DNA from: Rhodobacter sp. CZR27
Lineage (GTDB): Bacteria > Pseudomonadota > Alphaproteobacteria > Rhodobacterales > Rhodobacteraceae
Length of the DNA stretch: 64,000 nt
Reading direction: 5' to 3'
Assembly (NCBI RefSeq): GCF_002407205.1
Contig: NZ_CP023548.1
Span: forward strand, 1,326,501 to 1,390,500
In this document: in pieces, positions 17,403-26,596 of the stretch
Layout of the letters: every line of letters starts with the position of its first letter
Numbering within the stretch: position 1 is the first letter of the stretch
Notes under the pieces: model-generated
What the model was told of the DNA's origin: nothing
Database searches by the model: none
What the model saw: the letters and a program-made list of their open reading frames with translations, nothing else
Translations under genes and position numbers: made by a program

Positions 17403-19538
17403 TCAGGCCAGAAGTTGCGAGAAGGGAAGCTGGCGGACCGGCTGGCCCGTCAGCGCGCGCCAGGCATTGGCGACGGCGGGGGCGAGGGGCGGAACGCCCG
17501 GCTCTCCCACCCCGGTCGGGGGCTCGGTCGAGGGGATGATCGCGACATGGACCTTCGGCATCTCGTTGATCCGAAGCACGCGGTAGTCATCGAAGTTCGA
17601 CTGCTGCACCTGCCCGTCGTCGCCCAGCGTGATCGCGCTGTAGAGCGCGGCCGAGAGGGCATAGCCGATGCCGCCCTCCATCTGCGCCCGGATCACGTTG
17701 GGGTTGACCGCCACCCCGCAATCGACCGCACACCAGACCTGCGTGACCTTCGGCATGCGGCCGGCATTCTCCACCTCGACGATCTGGGCGACGTAGCTGC
17801 CGAAGCTCTTGACCACGGCCACGCCATAGCCGCGGCCCTCGCGCGTCCGGCCCTGCCAGTTCGCGATCTCGGCGACCTTCTCCAGCACGGCCCGGTGGCG
17901 CGTGGCCTCGGGCAGGAGCAACTCCAGCCGGCCCTGCACCGGGTCCTTGCCCGCGCGTTCCAGCACCTCGTCGAGGAAGACCTCGACCGCAAAGGCCGTG
18001 TGCGTATGCCCGACCGAGCGCCACCACAGCACCGGAACCGCGCTTTCCACCCGCGCCCATGCGATGCGCCGCGCCCCCACGTCATAGGGCAGGTCGTTCG
18101 AGCCTTCGTAGGAACTCGGGTCAAGACCGTCCTGCATGAACATCTCGAGCGCGGTGCCCGCCATGATCGACTGGTTGGCGACCGTGTTCTCCCAGCCGAT
18201 GATGCGCCCTTCGGCATCGAGACCCGCCCGCAGCCGGTGCAGGGTGAGCGGCCGGTAGTAGCCGCCATGCAGGTCGTCCTCGCGCGTCCAGACCAGCTTG
18301 AAGCTGCCGTCGCGCCCGGCGGCCTTCGCGACATTTGCGGCCTCGGCGGCCAGATGGGCCGAGCCCTGCGCGCGGCGTCCGAACGAGCCGCCGGCGAAGA
18401 GGACGTTGATCCGCACGTCCTCGACCGACAGGCCAAGCGTCTGCGCCACGGTCGGCCGGTCGATCGAGGGGAACTGGCAGCCATACCAGAGTTCCGCCTT
18501 GCCGCCCGTCACCTCGATCACCGCATCCAGCGGCTCCATCGGCGCATGGGCGAGATAGGGGAAGCGATAGTCCGCCTCCAGCACCTCGGCGGCGCCGTCG
18601 ATGGCAGCCGTGTCGCCCGCTTCCTCCACGGTGCGCGCCTGCGGCAGCGCCGCGGCCATCTCCTCGAGCATCCGCGCCGTGCCGCGCCGTTCGGCGGCCG
18701 CCTCGTCCCAGCGGATCTCGAGCGCCTCGCGGCCCTTCAGCGCGGCGAAGGTGTTTCGGGCATAGACCGCGATCCCCTCGGGGATCTGCCGGACCATCTC
18801 GACCCCCGCCACCTTCATCGCCGCCGCGTCGTCAAACGAGGCGACCTTCGCGCCGAAGGCCGGAGGATGCGCCACCACGACGGTCAGCATGCCTTCGCGG
18901 TAGACATCGAGCGTGAACTGCGCGGTCCCGTTCGACTTGGCCACCGAGTCGAGCCGCGGCACGTCGGTCCCGATCAGCACGAAGTCCTTCGGGTCCTTCA
19001 GCGGCGGGTCCTGCGGCACCTCCATGCCGGCGGCGGCGGCGGCGAAGGCGCCAAAGCCCGCCTCCTTGCCGCTCGGGTGCGACAGCCGTCCGGCCTTCAC
19101 GGTGATCTCGGCGGCCGACACCCCCCATTCCGCGGCGGCGGCGGCGACCAGCATGGCGCGTGCGGCCGCCCCCGCCCTGCGCATCTGGATGTAGCTGTTG
19201 GCGATGGCGGTCGAGCCGCCGGTGCCCTGCGCGCCGAAGGCGAGGTTCGCATAGAGCCTGTCGTCGGCATGGGCCGCCTCGGCGCGGATCTGGCTCCAGT
19301 CTGCGTCCATCTCCTCGGCAACCAGCGTGGCCAGGCCGGTATAGGGGCCCTGGCCCATCTCGAGATGCTTGATGATGACCGTCACCGTGTCATCGGCGGC
19401 GACACGGATGAAGGCATTGGGGGTCGGGGGGCCCGCGGCGGGGGCGCCCTGCGCCCGGGCGAACGGCGCGGGCAGGACCAGCGACAGCGTGAAGCCGGCG
19501 GTTGCGGCGATGAAGCCGCGGCGCGAGATCTTCGTCAT
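17403..19538 (-). CDS. Molybdopterin-binding subunit, isoquinoline 1-oxidoreductase/aldehyde oxidase type (IorB-like)
   Basis: A 711-residue protein with a twin-arginine leader (SRRGFIAATAGF), so it is folded with its cofactor before export to the periplasm. Family signatures include GTGGSTAIANS near residue 105, PMEPLDAVIEV near residue 330, GGSFGRRAQ near residue 385 and GVGEPGVPPLAPA near residue 685; the Glu in the last is the expected catalytic base at the Mo centre. It hydroxylates an N-heteroaromatic compound or oxidises an aldehyde, using water as oxygen donor. The [2Fe-2S] subunit gene is immediately upstream and the cytochrome gene follows. The real substrate cannot be read from sequence. 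Confidence 0.88.
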   Translation of the reverse strand: MTKISRRGFIAATAGFTLSLVLPAPFARAQGAPAAGPPTPNAFIRVAADDTVTVIIKHLEMGQGPYTGLATLVAEEMDADWSQIRAEAAHADDRLYANLAFGAQGTGGSTAIANSYIQMRRAGAAARAMLVAAAAAEWGVSAAEITVKAGRLSHPSGKEAGFGAFAAAAAGMEVPQDPPLKDPKDFVLIGTDVPRLDSVAKSNGTAQFTLDVYREGMLTVVVAHPPAFGAKVASFDDAAAMKVAGVEMVRQIPEGIAVYARNTFAALKGREALEIRWDEAAAERRGTARMLEEMAAALPQARTVEEAGDTAAIDGAAEVLEADYRFPYLAHAPMEPLDAVIEVTGGKAELWYGCQFPSIDRPTVAQTLGLSVEDVRINVLFAGGSFGRRAQGSAHLAAEAANVAKAAGRDGSFKLVWTREDDLHGGYYRPLTLHRLRAGLDAEGRIIGWENTVANQSIMAGTALEMFMQDGLDPSSYEGSNDLPYDVGARRIAWARVESAVPVLWWRSVGHTHTAFAVEVFLDEVLERAGKDPVQGRLELLLPEATRHRAVLEKVAEIANWQGRTREGRGYGVAVVKSFGSYVAQIVEVENAGRMPKVTQVWCAVDCGVAVNPNVIRAQMEGGIGYALSAALYSAITLGDDGQVQQSNFDDYRVLRINEMPKVHVAIIPSTEPPTGVGEPGVPPLAPAVANAWRALTGQPVRQLPFSQLLA

Positions 19539-19541
19539 GGC

Positions 19542-20000
19542 TCAGCCCTCCAGCGTTCTGGCTGCATCGTGGATCGCCTGCCGGATGCGGACGTAGGCGG
19601 CGCAGCGGCAGAGGTTGCCCGCCATGGCGTGGTCGATGTCCTCGTCCGAGGGCTTCGGGATCTCGCGCAGGAGCGCAGTGGCCGACATCACCTGTCCCGA
19701 CTGGCACCAGCCGCATTGCGGCACATCGATGGCCGCCCATGCTGCCTGCACCGCCTCGATCTCGCGGCCCTGCATGCCCTCGATCGTGGTGACTTGCGCG
19801 CCCGCGACGGAGCCGATCGGCGTCACGCAGGACCGCCGCGGCATCCCGTCGAGCATGACCGTGCAGGCCCCGCACTGCGCCACCCCGCAGCCGAATTTCG
19901 TTCCGGTCAGGCGCAGCTCGTCGCGCAGGACCCAGAGCAGGGGTGTATCGGGATCGACGTCGAGCGTCATCTCGCGTCCGTTGATGCCCAGGCTGATCAT
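19542..20000 (-). CDS. [2Fe-2S] ferredoxin-type subunit of the Ior hydroxylase (IorA-like)
   Basis: A 152-residue protein with both [2Fe-2S] clusters of the xanthine oxidase small-subunit family: the plant-ferredoxin cluster ([13 protein letters not shown] plus a later Cys) and the all-helical cluster (CGWCQSGQ and NLCRCAAY). It relays electrons from the Mo centre to the outside acceptor. It has no signal peptide, so it is presumably co-exported with the Tat-bearing large subunit. The start at 20000 is fixed by GGGGAGGAGACAGCCG directly before it. It ends 3 bp before the large-subunit ATG and is the first gene of the operon. Confidence 0.9.
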   Translation of the reverse strand: MISLGINGREMTLDVDPDTPLLWVLRDELRLTGTKFGCGVAQCGACTVMLDGMPRRSCVTPIGSVAGAQVTTIEGMQGREIEAVQAAWAAIDVPQCGWCQSGQVMSATALLREIPKPSDEDIDHAMAGNLCRCAAYVRIRQAIHDAARTLEG

Positions 20001-20418
20001 CGGCTGTCTCCTCCCCGGTCGCTTTCCGCCGCCACGTAGAAGGTGAGGGGCCTGCGTCAAGTGGTCACATCGCACTTTTAGGCGTTGGGCAGGTCGGGCA
20101 GGCGGGGGCGGGCCGCGGCCGGGCACCCCGCCGCGCCGATCCGAGGGGCGCCGATCGGCTGCCGTCACCCACCCGGATGGGGCCCGTTCAGGGGCCTCTT
20201 CCATCTCGCAGGACGAGCCGGGAAGGGCCCGCCGCGCCCGCCCGACATGGCGCGCGCGTCGCCCTTCCGAAACGCGGCACGAGACGGATTCCTTGCGAAA
20301 CATGTCGGCCCGGCTCCGGGTGCGCCCGGTCGGCCGTGCCATTCTCGCCTGGCAACGCGGCCGCGGGCGGAACACCCCCGGCCACGTCGGGTCCTCATCA
20401 CTGCGGGATAGTCACACC
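20001..20418. other. 418-bp divergent intergenic region (iorA / folD-like)
   Basis: No gene is supported. It contains a sigma70-like promoter facing iorA near its left end. The remainder is GC-rich with open frames that are only extensions of the flanking genes' frames. Confidence 0.5.
20033..20060 (-). promoter_or_regulatory. Candidate promoter of the ior operon
   Basis: On the minus strand TTGACG (20060-20055), a 16-base spacer and TACGTG (20038-20033) precede the iorA start by about 33 bases. The -35 match is good and the -10 match poor. Confidence 0.33.
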
Positions 20419-21363
20419 ATGGCCGAACGACGCGATCACCGACAAATCGATGGAAAGGCCGTGCGGCGGCGCATCCTGGCCGAGGTCCGGCACGACCTGG
20501 ACCTCGCGGCCGCGAGCCATCCGGTCGGCAGGCTCGTCTCCATTTCCATCGGTCCCTCGCCCGAGGTCGATGTCTACGTGCGAAACCAGGCGCGCGGCGC
20601 CGCCGAGGCGGGGCTCCCCTTCGATCAGCAGGTCTGGCCCGCCGCCCTCGGGCAGGAGGACTGCAAGCGCCGGATCGTGGCGCTGAACGACGATCCCGGG
20701 GTGCTCGGCATCATCCTGCAGCGTCCGGTGCCTCCGCACATCCACGTGCGGTCGCTTCAGTCGGCGATCCATCCGCTGAAGGACGTGGAGGGCATGAACC
20801 CGGCCTCGATCGGCAACATCGTCTATAACGACGTGGCGCTGGCGCCCTGCACGGCCGCCGCCGCCGTCGAGCTGATCCGCGAGACCGGCCTGCCGATGAA
20901 GGGGCTGGAGGTCGTGATGATCGGCCATTCCGAGATCGTGGGAAAGCCCGTCGCCTTCATGCTGATGGCGGAAGGCGCCACGGTCACGGTCTGCCACCAC
21001 ATGACGCGGTCGGTCGCCATGCACTCGCGCCGCGCCGACGTTGTCGTCGTGGCCGTGGGCAGGCCGCATCTCGTCGGGCCCGACATGGTCAGGCCGGGCG
21101 CCGCGGTGATCGACATCGGGATCAATCAGGTGTCCGATGCGGAGGGCAGGGTGAGGATCCTCGGCGACGTCGATACAGAGGCCGTGGCCGAGGTCGCGGG
21201 CTGGATCACGCCGGTTCCCGGCGGTGTGGGGCCGGTCACGGTGGCGATGCTGATGCGCAACGCGCTGGTGGCGCACAGGCGGCAGGTGGCAGCCGGATGG
21301 CTGGACCGCACGCCCGCCGCCGTCGCGGCTGCCCGGCCCACGGCCGCGCCGCCCGGCTGCTAG
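20419..21363 (+). CDS. Divergent FolD paralogue (methylenetetrahydrofolate dehydrogenase/cyclohydrolase family)
   Basis: A 314-residue protein with the FolD fold: VYVRN near residue 53, KDVEGMNP at 121-128, APCTAAAA at 142-149, GHSEIVGKP at 169-177 in the NADP loop and PGGVGPVT at 267-274. Canonical FolD interconverts methylene-, methenyl- and 10-formyl-tetrahydrofolate. Several signature residues differ: the catalytic lysine of the Y-x-x-x-K motif is Gln57, QLPLP is replaced by QRPVP, PCTP by PCTA, and GRS by GHS. Dehydrogenase chemistry may survive, but the cyclohydrolase step is expected to be impaired. The start MAERRDHRQ at 20419 is preferred over an in-frame start at 20293 with an unconvincing leader. 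It stands alone. Confidence 0.8.
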   Translation: MAERRDHRQIDGKAVRRRILAEVRHDLDLAAASHPVGRLVSISIGPSPEVDVYVRNQARGAAEAGLPFDQQVWPAALGQEDCKRRIVALNDDPGVLGIILQRPVPPHIHVRSLQSAIHPLKDVEGMNPASIGNIVYNDVALAPCTAAAAVELIRETGLPMKGLEVVMIGHSEIVGKPVAFMLMAEGATVTVCHHMTRSVAMHSRRADVVVVAVGRPHLVGPDMVRPGAAVIDIGINQVSDAEGRVRILGDVDTEAVAEVAGWITPVPGGVGPVTVAMLMRNALVAHRRQVAAGWLDRTPAAVAAARPTAAPPGC

Positions 21364-21771
21364 GCGATCGGGCGACCCGAGCGCGCCGGCCGCCTGCCGG
21401 CGCGTCGCAGGTTGTGAACTCTCCGCCCGGTCGGCGGCATGGGCATGCGGCCCGCGCGCCGCCGCGCCGCGACAGGGCCAAGGGCACGGCGGCAGCCCCC
21501 GGGAACCGGGCCGGCGCGGTGACGGAACGGCCGGGCAAACTCGCCAGCCGGCCGCGCCGCCGTCGAAAGGCCAGCGGCGGCCCCCGGGGGCGGAAGCGTC
21601 CGGCTCCGGTGTCCGGTCCGGTCGCCGCGATCTATCGACCGGCTCCGTTGACGAAGATCAATCCATCGGCCGCAGATCGTCCCTACGCTCTCGTCGGATG
21701 CGCGCCTTGCGGTGGTGCGAGGGCGCAGTCCGGCCGTGCCTGTCCGAGTTTCCGCTCTTCCGGAGAGTGCC
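21364..21771. other. 408-bp gene-free stretch between the folD-like and DUF1254 genes
   Basis: It opens with a hairpin that may end the folD-like transcript and closes with CGGAGAG, the ribosome site of the DUF1254 gene. Nothing else was recognised in between. Confidence 0.45.
21382..21404 (+). terminator. Hairpin after the folD-like gene
   Basis: A 9-bp perfect GC stem, CGCGCCGGC with GCCGGCGCG around CGCCT, starts 18 bp beyond the stop. There is no T-run. Confidence 0.4.
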
Positions 21772-23265
21772 ATGCAACATCCAGCGCGCGGTCTTTCCGC
21801 GCAAGCCGTGCAGACCAGCCTCATCGCCGCCCTCGCAGCCTTTGCCGCGGCAGGTCCCGTCCGCAGCGATACCGCGGTTGCCCCCGCTGCTGCCATCGCC
21901 GATCGGGAGGCGAGCGACATCGCCCTCGAAGCCTATGTCTATCTCTATCCCCTCGTCACGATGGAGGTGACGCGGCGACAGCTGACCAATGTCGAACCGG
22001 GCAAGGGGTTCGGTGGTCCGATGAACACCTTCGCCAACATCCGCGCCTATCCCGAAGCCACCGACCGGGCGGTGGTGCGTCCGAACTTCGACACCCTCTA
22101 TTCCAGCGCGTTCCTCGACCTGCGGAGCGAGCCCGTCGTGGTCTCGGTGCCGGACACGGCCGGGCGCTACTACCTTTTGCCGATGCTCGACATGTGGTCG
22201 GACGTGTTCGCCTCGCCCGGCTGGCGCACGACCGGCACCGAGGCCGGTCACTTCGTGGTGGTCGCGAAGGGCTGGCAGCCCGACAGGCGGGCCAGCCTGA
22301 TCGAGGACCATGGCCTGCCGGCGGAGACGCAGGTGATCGAGGCGCCGACGTCCTTCGTCTGGATCGTCGGGCGGACCAAGACCGATGGTCCCGCCGATTA
22401 TGCGGCGGTGCATGCGATCCAGGACGGTTATGCCCTGACCCCGCTCTCGCAATGGGGCAGGACGCCGGAACCGGTCGCCATGACGCCCGATCCCGCGGTC
22501 GACATGAAGACGCCGCCGAAGGTGCAGGTGGACACGATGACGTCCGAGGCGTTCTTCGCCCTGGGCGCGGAGCTCCTGAAACTGCATCCGCCGCATCCGA
22601 CCGACCAGCCGGTCATCGCGCGGATGAAGCGGATCGGCCTTGAACCCGGCAAGAGCTTCGACCCGGAGAGCCTTGACGCCCCGGTGCGGCAGGCCATCGC
22701 CCGGGCCGCTTCGGAAGGGCAGCGCCTGATGGCCGCGAAGGCCCGCACGCTCGCGCGGTCCGAGAACGGCTGGCAGATGAACACCGACACGATGGGCGTC
22801 TATGGCAACTACTACCTGAAGCGGGCCATCGTCGCGCAGGTGGGCCTCGGCGCCAACCTGCCCGAGGACGCGGTCTATCCGCTCGGCGTCGAGGACGCGG
22901 CCGGGCAGCCGCTGGACGGCAGCCACCGCTACACGATGCATTTCCCGCCCGGCAATCTGCCCCCGGCCGAGGCGTTCTGGTCGGTGACCCTCTATGATAC
23001 CGACGGCTTCCAGGTGCCGAACGCCATCAACCGCTTCGCGCTGAGCAGCTGGATGCCGCTGGAATACAACGCCGACGGCTCGCTCGACCTCTTCATCCAG
23101 AACGAGAGCCCGGGCAAGGCGCTGGAAGCCAACTGGCTGCCCGCGCCGCAGCGTCCCTTCACGCTGACGATGCGCCTCTATGCGCCCCGGATGGACGTGC
23201 TGACCGGCCGGTGGGCGCCGCCGCCGGTCGAGAAGGCAACCGGCACCCCCATGCTGGCACAATAG
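21772..23265 (+). CDS. Exported DUF1254/DUF1214 domain protein
   Basis: A 497-residue protein with a signal peptide (about residues 1-32, cleavage near VRS-DT). The DUF1254 part is visible as EAYVYLYPLVTMEVTRR, then NTFANIRAYPEATDRAVVRP and NFDTLYSSAFLDL. The DUF1214 part is the C-terminal jelly-roll-like region with FPPGNLPPAEAFWSVTLYD and NRFALSSW. The biochemical role of this family is not established. The start at 21772 follows CCGGAGAGTGCC. It is followed after about 180 bp by the alkylsulfatase gene on the same strand, with a hairpin between them, so joint transcription is uncertain. Confidence 0.82.
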   Translation: MQHPARGLSAQAVQTSLIAALAAFAAAGPVRSDTAVAPAAAIADREASDIALEAYVYLYPLVTMEVTRRQLTNVEPGKGFGGPMNTFANIRAYPEATDRAVVRPNFDTLYSSAFLDLRSEPVVVSVPDTAGRYYLLPMLDMWSDVFASPGWRTTGTEAGHFVVVAKGWQPDRRASLIEDHGLPAETQVIEAPTSFVWIVGRTKTDGPADYAAVHAIQDGYALTPLSQWGRTPEPVAMTPDPAVDMKTPPKVQVDTMTSEAFFALGAELLKLHPPHPTDQPVIARMKRIGLEPGKSFDPESLDAPVRQAIARAASEGQRLMAAKARTLARSENGWQMNTDTMGVYGNYYLKRAIVAQVGLGANLPEDAVYPLGVEDAAGQPLDGSHRYTMHFPPGNLPPAEAFWSVTLYDTDGFQVPNAINRFALSSWMPLEYNADGSLDLFIQNESPGKALEANWLPAPQRPFTLTMRLYAPRMDVLTGRWAPPPVEKATGTPMLAQ

Positions 23266-23273
23266 GCATCCGG

Positions 23274-23294
23274 CGGGGACCGGAAGGGTCCCCG
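23274..23294 (+). terminator. Hairpin between the DUF1254 and alkylsulfatase genes
   Basis: A perfect 8-bp stem, CGGGGACC with GGTCCCCG and loop GGAAG, lies 9 bp past the DUF1254 stop. It may terminate or attenuate readthrough into the alkylsulfatase gene. Confidence 0.45.
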
Positions 23295-23447
23295 TAGGAT
23301 ATCCCGCCTGCGGAACGGAAAAGGCCGGTCTGCCCGGCGCCGGTCGGGGTCGATCATCGACCGGAGCACCCACGGACGTTCCTCTTCATCATCTCGAAGT
23401 TCACGACCCGACACGAACGCAAACCCACAGTCCAAGGATTGAACGTG

Positions 23448-25553
23448 ATGTCCAAGCTTGCAGTGACGACAGCGCTGACCCTGGTGTTTGCCATTGCCTC
23501 TGTTGGCCAGGTCGCGGCCGCCGGTGGCGGGGCGGTTCTCTCGGATCCCGGGGCGAAGGAGGGCCGGCATTTCGATGCCAAGGGCAAGATGCCCTCGAAA
23601 TTCACCATCGAGTTGCAGAACGGCCTGCGCAAGTCCCTGCCGTTCGAGGACCGGCGCGACTTCGAGGAAGCGAAGCACGGCTTCATCGCGGCGCCCGACT
23701 ACACGCAGATCATGTCGGACGCCGGAACGGTCGCCTGGGACATGGGCAGTTACGACTTCCTGCTGATGGGCAAGGACTTCGACAGCATCAACCCCTCGCT
23801 GCAGCGCCAGGCCATCCTGAACATGGCCTACGGCCTCTACGAGGTGGTTCCCGGCAAGATCTACCAGGTGCGCGGCTTCGACCTCGCCAACATCAGCTTC
23901 ATCCGCAGCGACACCGGCTGGATCGTCTTCGACCCGCTCACCGCGAAGGAGACCGCCCGCGCCGCGCTTCAGTTCGTCAACGAGAAGCTGGGCGAGCGTC
24001 CCGTGGTCGCCGTGGTCTATTCGCACTCGCACACCGACCACTATGGCGGCGTGCGCGGCGTGGTGGACGAGGCCGACGTCGCCAGCGGCAAGGTGCCGGT
24101 GATCGCGCCCGTGGGCTTCATGCGCCATGCGGTGGCCGAGAATGTCTATGCCGGCAACGCGATGAACCGGCGCGCGATGTTCCAGTACGGGCTTCTGCTG
24201 CCGCGCAGCCCCTTCGGCCATGTCGACCAGTCGATCGGCAAGAACACCGCCGCCGGCAATACCGGCCTGATCGCGCCGACCCGGCTGGTCGAGAAGCCGT
24301 TCGAGACGATCACCGTCGACGGCGTGACGATGGTGTTCCAGAACACCCCCGGCACCGAGGCGCCGGCCGAGATGAACACCTATTTCCCGCAGTTCAAGGC
24401 GTTCTGGGCGGCCGAGAACATCACCGGCACGATCCACAACATCTACACGCTGCGCGGCGCGCTGGTGCGCGATGCGCTCGAATGGTCCAAGCAGATCAAC
24501 GTCGCCCTCTACGAGTTCGGCCAGGAGGCCGAGGTGATGTTCGCCTCGCACAGCTGGCCGCGCTTCGGCAACGAGCGCATCCAGGAGGTGATGCGCACCC
24601 AGCGCGACACCTATGCCAACCTCAACAACCAGGTGCTGCACCTGGCGAACAGGGGCGTCACGATCAACGAGATCCAGAACGTCTACCGGCTTCCCGACAG
24701 CCTGAGGACCCAGTGGGCGGCGCACAGCTATCACGGCTCGGAGGAGCACAACAGCCGTGCGGTGCTCAACCGCTACCTCGGCTACTGGGACGGCAATCCG
24801 GCGACGCTGATCCCGCTGTCGCCGCGCGACTCGGCGCCGCTCTATGTCGAGATGATGGGGGGCGCCGGTCCCATCCTGAAGAAGGGCCAGGAACTCTTCG
24901 ACACGGGCCGGTATCTCCACGCCGTCGAGATCCTGAACAAGCTGGTCTATGCCCAGCCCGGCAACGAGGTTGCCAAGAACCTGCTGGCCGACACGTTCGA
25001 ACAGATCGGCTACCAGAAGGAAAGCCCCAGCCTGCGCAACAGCTTTCTCGCCGCGGCCTACGAGCTGCGCAACGGCATGCCAGCGGGCCTGCAGGTCAAG
25101 ACGAGCGGCCCGGACACGATCCGCGCCATGAGCACCGACCTCTGGCTCGACTTCCTCGGGGTGCGGCTGGATGCGGCCGAGGCGGCTGGCCTGCGGACGG
25201 TGATCAACCTCGTGACACCGGACAACGGCGAGAAATTCGTGGTGGAGCTGAGCAACTCGACCCTGACCAACATCAAGGGCCGGCAGGCGGCCAATCCCGA
25301 TCTCACCATCACGGTGAACCGGACCGACCTCGAGACCGTGATGGCGGGGACGGCGACGCTCGACGATCTGGTGAAGGCCGGCAAGGCGACCCTGGACGGC
25401 GACAGGACGGTGTTCGACAGGATGCGCGGGATCCTCGTGCAGTTCACGCCCGACTTCGCGCTGGTGCCGGGCACGGTGCGTGCCGCGCCCGGACAGGTTC
25501 CCGAAGGCGATCCCTTCGCCCAGCAGGAACCGGGCGACACCTCGGGCGGCTGA
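23448..25553 (+). CDS. Secreted SdsA1/BDS1-type alkylsulfatase (metallo-beta-lactamase fold)
   Basis: A 701-residue protein with a signal peptide (about residues 1-25, ending VAA-A). It contains the binuclear zinc motif HSHTDHYGG near residue 195, further conserved segments (APVGFMRHAVAENVYAGNAM, YFPQFKAFWAAENI) and the helical dimerisation domain (SYHGSEEHNSRAVLNRYLGYWDGN is split here into its recognisable parts SYHGS and YLGYWDGN). The last 130 residues are an SCP2-like domain. Such enzymes release sulfate from primary alkyl sulfates such as SDS, supplying sulfur or an alcohol. The ATG at 23448 has AAGGA 9 bases ahead; the open frame begins with a TTG three codons earlier that abuts this site. 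Confidence 0.9.
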   Translation: MSKLAVTTALTLVFAIASVGQVAAAGGGAVLSDPGAKEGRHFDAKGKMPSKFTIELQNGLRKSLPFEDRRDFEEAKHGFIAAPDYTQIMSDAGTVAWDMGSYDFLLMGKDFDSINPSLQRQAILNMAYGLYEVVPGKIYQVRGFDLANISFIRSDTGWIVFDPLTAKETARAALQFVNEKLGERPVVAVVYSHSHTDHYGGVRGVVDEADVASGKVPVIAPVGFMRHAVAENVYAGNAMNRRAMFQYGLLLPRSPFGHVDQSIGKNTAAGNTGLIAPTRLVEKPFETITVDGVTMVFQNTPGTEAPAEMNTYFPQFKAFWAAENITGTIHNIYTLRGALVRDALEWSKQINVALYEFGQEAEVMFASHSWPRFGNERIQEVMRTQRDTYANLNNQVLHLANRGVTINEIQNVYRLPDSLRTQWAAHSYHGSEEHNSRAVLNRYLGYWDGNPATLIPLSPRDSAPLYVEMMGGAGPILKKGQELFDTGRYLHAVEILNKLVYAQPGNEVAKNLLADTFEQIGYQKESPSLRNSFLAAAYELRNGMPAGLQVKTSGPDTIRAMSTDLWLDFLGVRLDAAEAAGLRTVINLVTPDNGEKFVVELSNSTLTNIKGRQAANPDLTITVNRTDLETVMAGTATLDDLVKAGKATLDGDRTVFDRMRGILVQFTPDFALVPGTVRAAPGQVPEGDPFAQQEPGDTSGG

Positions 25554-25570
25554 GCGGCGCGTGATGCGGC

Positions 25571-25589
25571 GGCGGCCAACCCGGCCGCC
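25571..25589. terminator. Hairpin between convergent alkylsulfatase and phoU genes
   Basis: A 7-bp stem, GGCGGCC with GGCCGCC around AACCC, lies in the 100-bp gap where the two genes converge. It could serve both directions; it has no T-run. Confidence 0.4.
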
Positions 25590-25653
25590 ACCGGGTCCCG
25601 GCTTGGCCGCGGGCCGCAGGGCGGAGACGGCCCGCGCGGCGACCGGCGCCGGG

Positions 25654-26376
25654 TCAGTGGCCGGAGCCGCTGTCCATCGCCGAGGCGGTGACGTCGTCCT
25701 TCGGTCGCGGATCCTCGGGCAGGCTGCCGGTGACGAGATAGATCACCTGCTCGGCCATGCCGGTCGCATGATCGCCCATCCGCTCGATGTTCTTGGCGAT
25801 GAAATGCAGGTGCATGAAGGCGTTGATGCTGCCCGGATCCTCGATCATGTGCGAGAGGAACTCGCGGAACATCGAATTGTACATCTGGTCCACCTCGCGG
25901 TCGCGCTGGCGCACGCTTTCCGCAAGCTCGGCATCGCGCCGTTCGCAGGCTGCCAGAACATCGGTCAGCAGGTCGCCGACGAGCTTCGCCATGCGCAGGA
26001 TCGAGCCGGTCGAGCCTTCCACCGGCGACAGGTGGGCGAGGGCGCCCGACCGTTTGCCGAGGTTCTTCACATAGTCGCCGCAACGCTCCAGCGACGAGGC
26101 TATCTTCATCACGGCAAGCACGGTGCGCAGATCCCCCGCCGTGGGCGCGCGCAGCGCGATCAGGCGTGCGGCGGCCTCCTGCACCTGAAGCTCGATCGCG
26201 TCGATGGCGGCGTCGGCCTTGACCACGCCGGCCGCCATGGCCTCGTCCCGCGCCTCGAGCGCGAGCGTCGCATCGCGCAGGCCGGCCAGCACCAGCTTTC
26301 CCATCTGCAAAATCATGGCCCGGATCGCGTCGAGGTCACGGTCGAAGGCGTTCAGGATATGGACGTCGCTGCTCAT
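25654..26376 (-). CDS. phoU: PhoU phosphate-system regulator
   Basis: A 240-residue protein with the two repeated PhoU helical bundles: an N-terminal half around LRTVLAVMKIASSLERCGDYVKN (seen as the ERxGDY motif near residue 98) and a C-terminal half with IAKNIERMGDHATGMAEQ near residue 200, the second ERxGDH metal-binding motif. PhoU damps phosphate uptake and PhoR/PhoB signalling in the cytoplasm. The start at 26376 follows GGGAGGCGG. In most bacteria phoU ends a pst operon; here no pstSCAB, phoB or phoR is nearby, so it is an isolated copy. Confidence 0.92.
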   Translation of the reverse strand: MSSDVHILNAFDRDLDAIRAMILQMGKLVLAGLRDATLALEARDEAMAAGVVKADAAIDAIELQVQEAAARLIALRAPTAGDLRTVLAVMKIASSLERCGDYVKNLGKRSGALAHLSPVEGSTGSILRMAKLVGDLLTDVLAACERRDAELAESVRQRDREVDQMYNSMFREFLSHMIEDPGSINAFMHLHFIAKNIERMGDHATGMAEQVIYLVTGSLPEDPRPKDDVTASAMDSGSGH

Positions 26377-26596
26377 GTGCCGCCTCCCGGGCAATAATGT
26401 GGAAGTGCCTTGAGCCTTTAGCTCACGGGGCACCATCATGCCAGCCCGGCGCTTTCCGTGACAGGGTGCCGATCGGGCCGGCCGCGCGACAGGCAGCCGA
26501 TGGCCGGTCGGGCTCCGCCCGGCGCCGCCATGGGATGCATGCCTCCGCGGGGGCGAGAACTGGCCTACTGCAGGTCCGGCCGACAGCCGCCCCGGG

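Noticed and set aside
17067..20039. A 990-codon plus-strand open frame opposite the ior operon
   Set aside because: It is antisense to three well-supported genes, is rich in His/Arg/Gly and has no recognisable domain; it is a GC-bias artefact.
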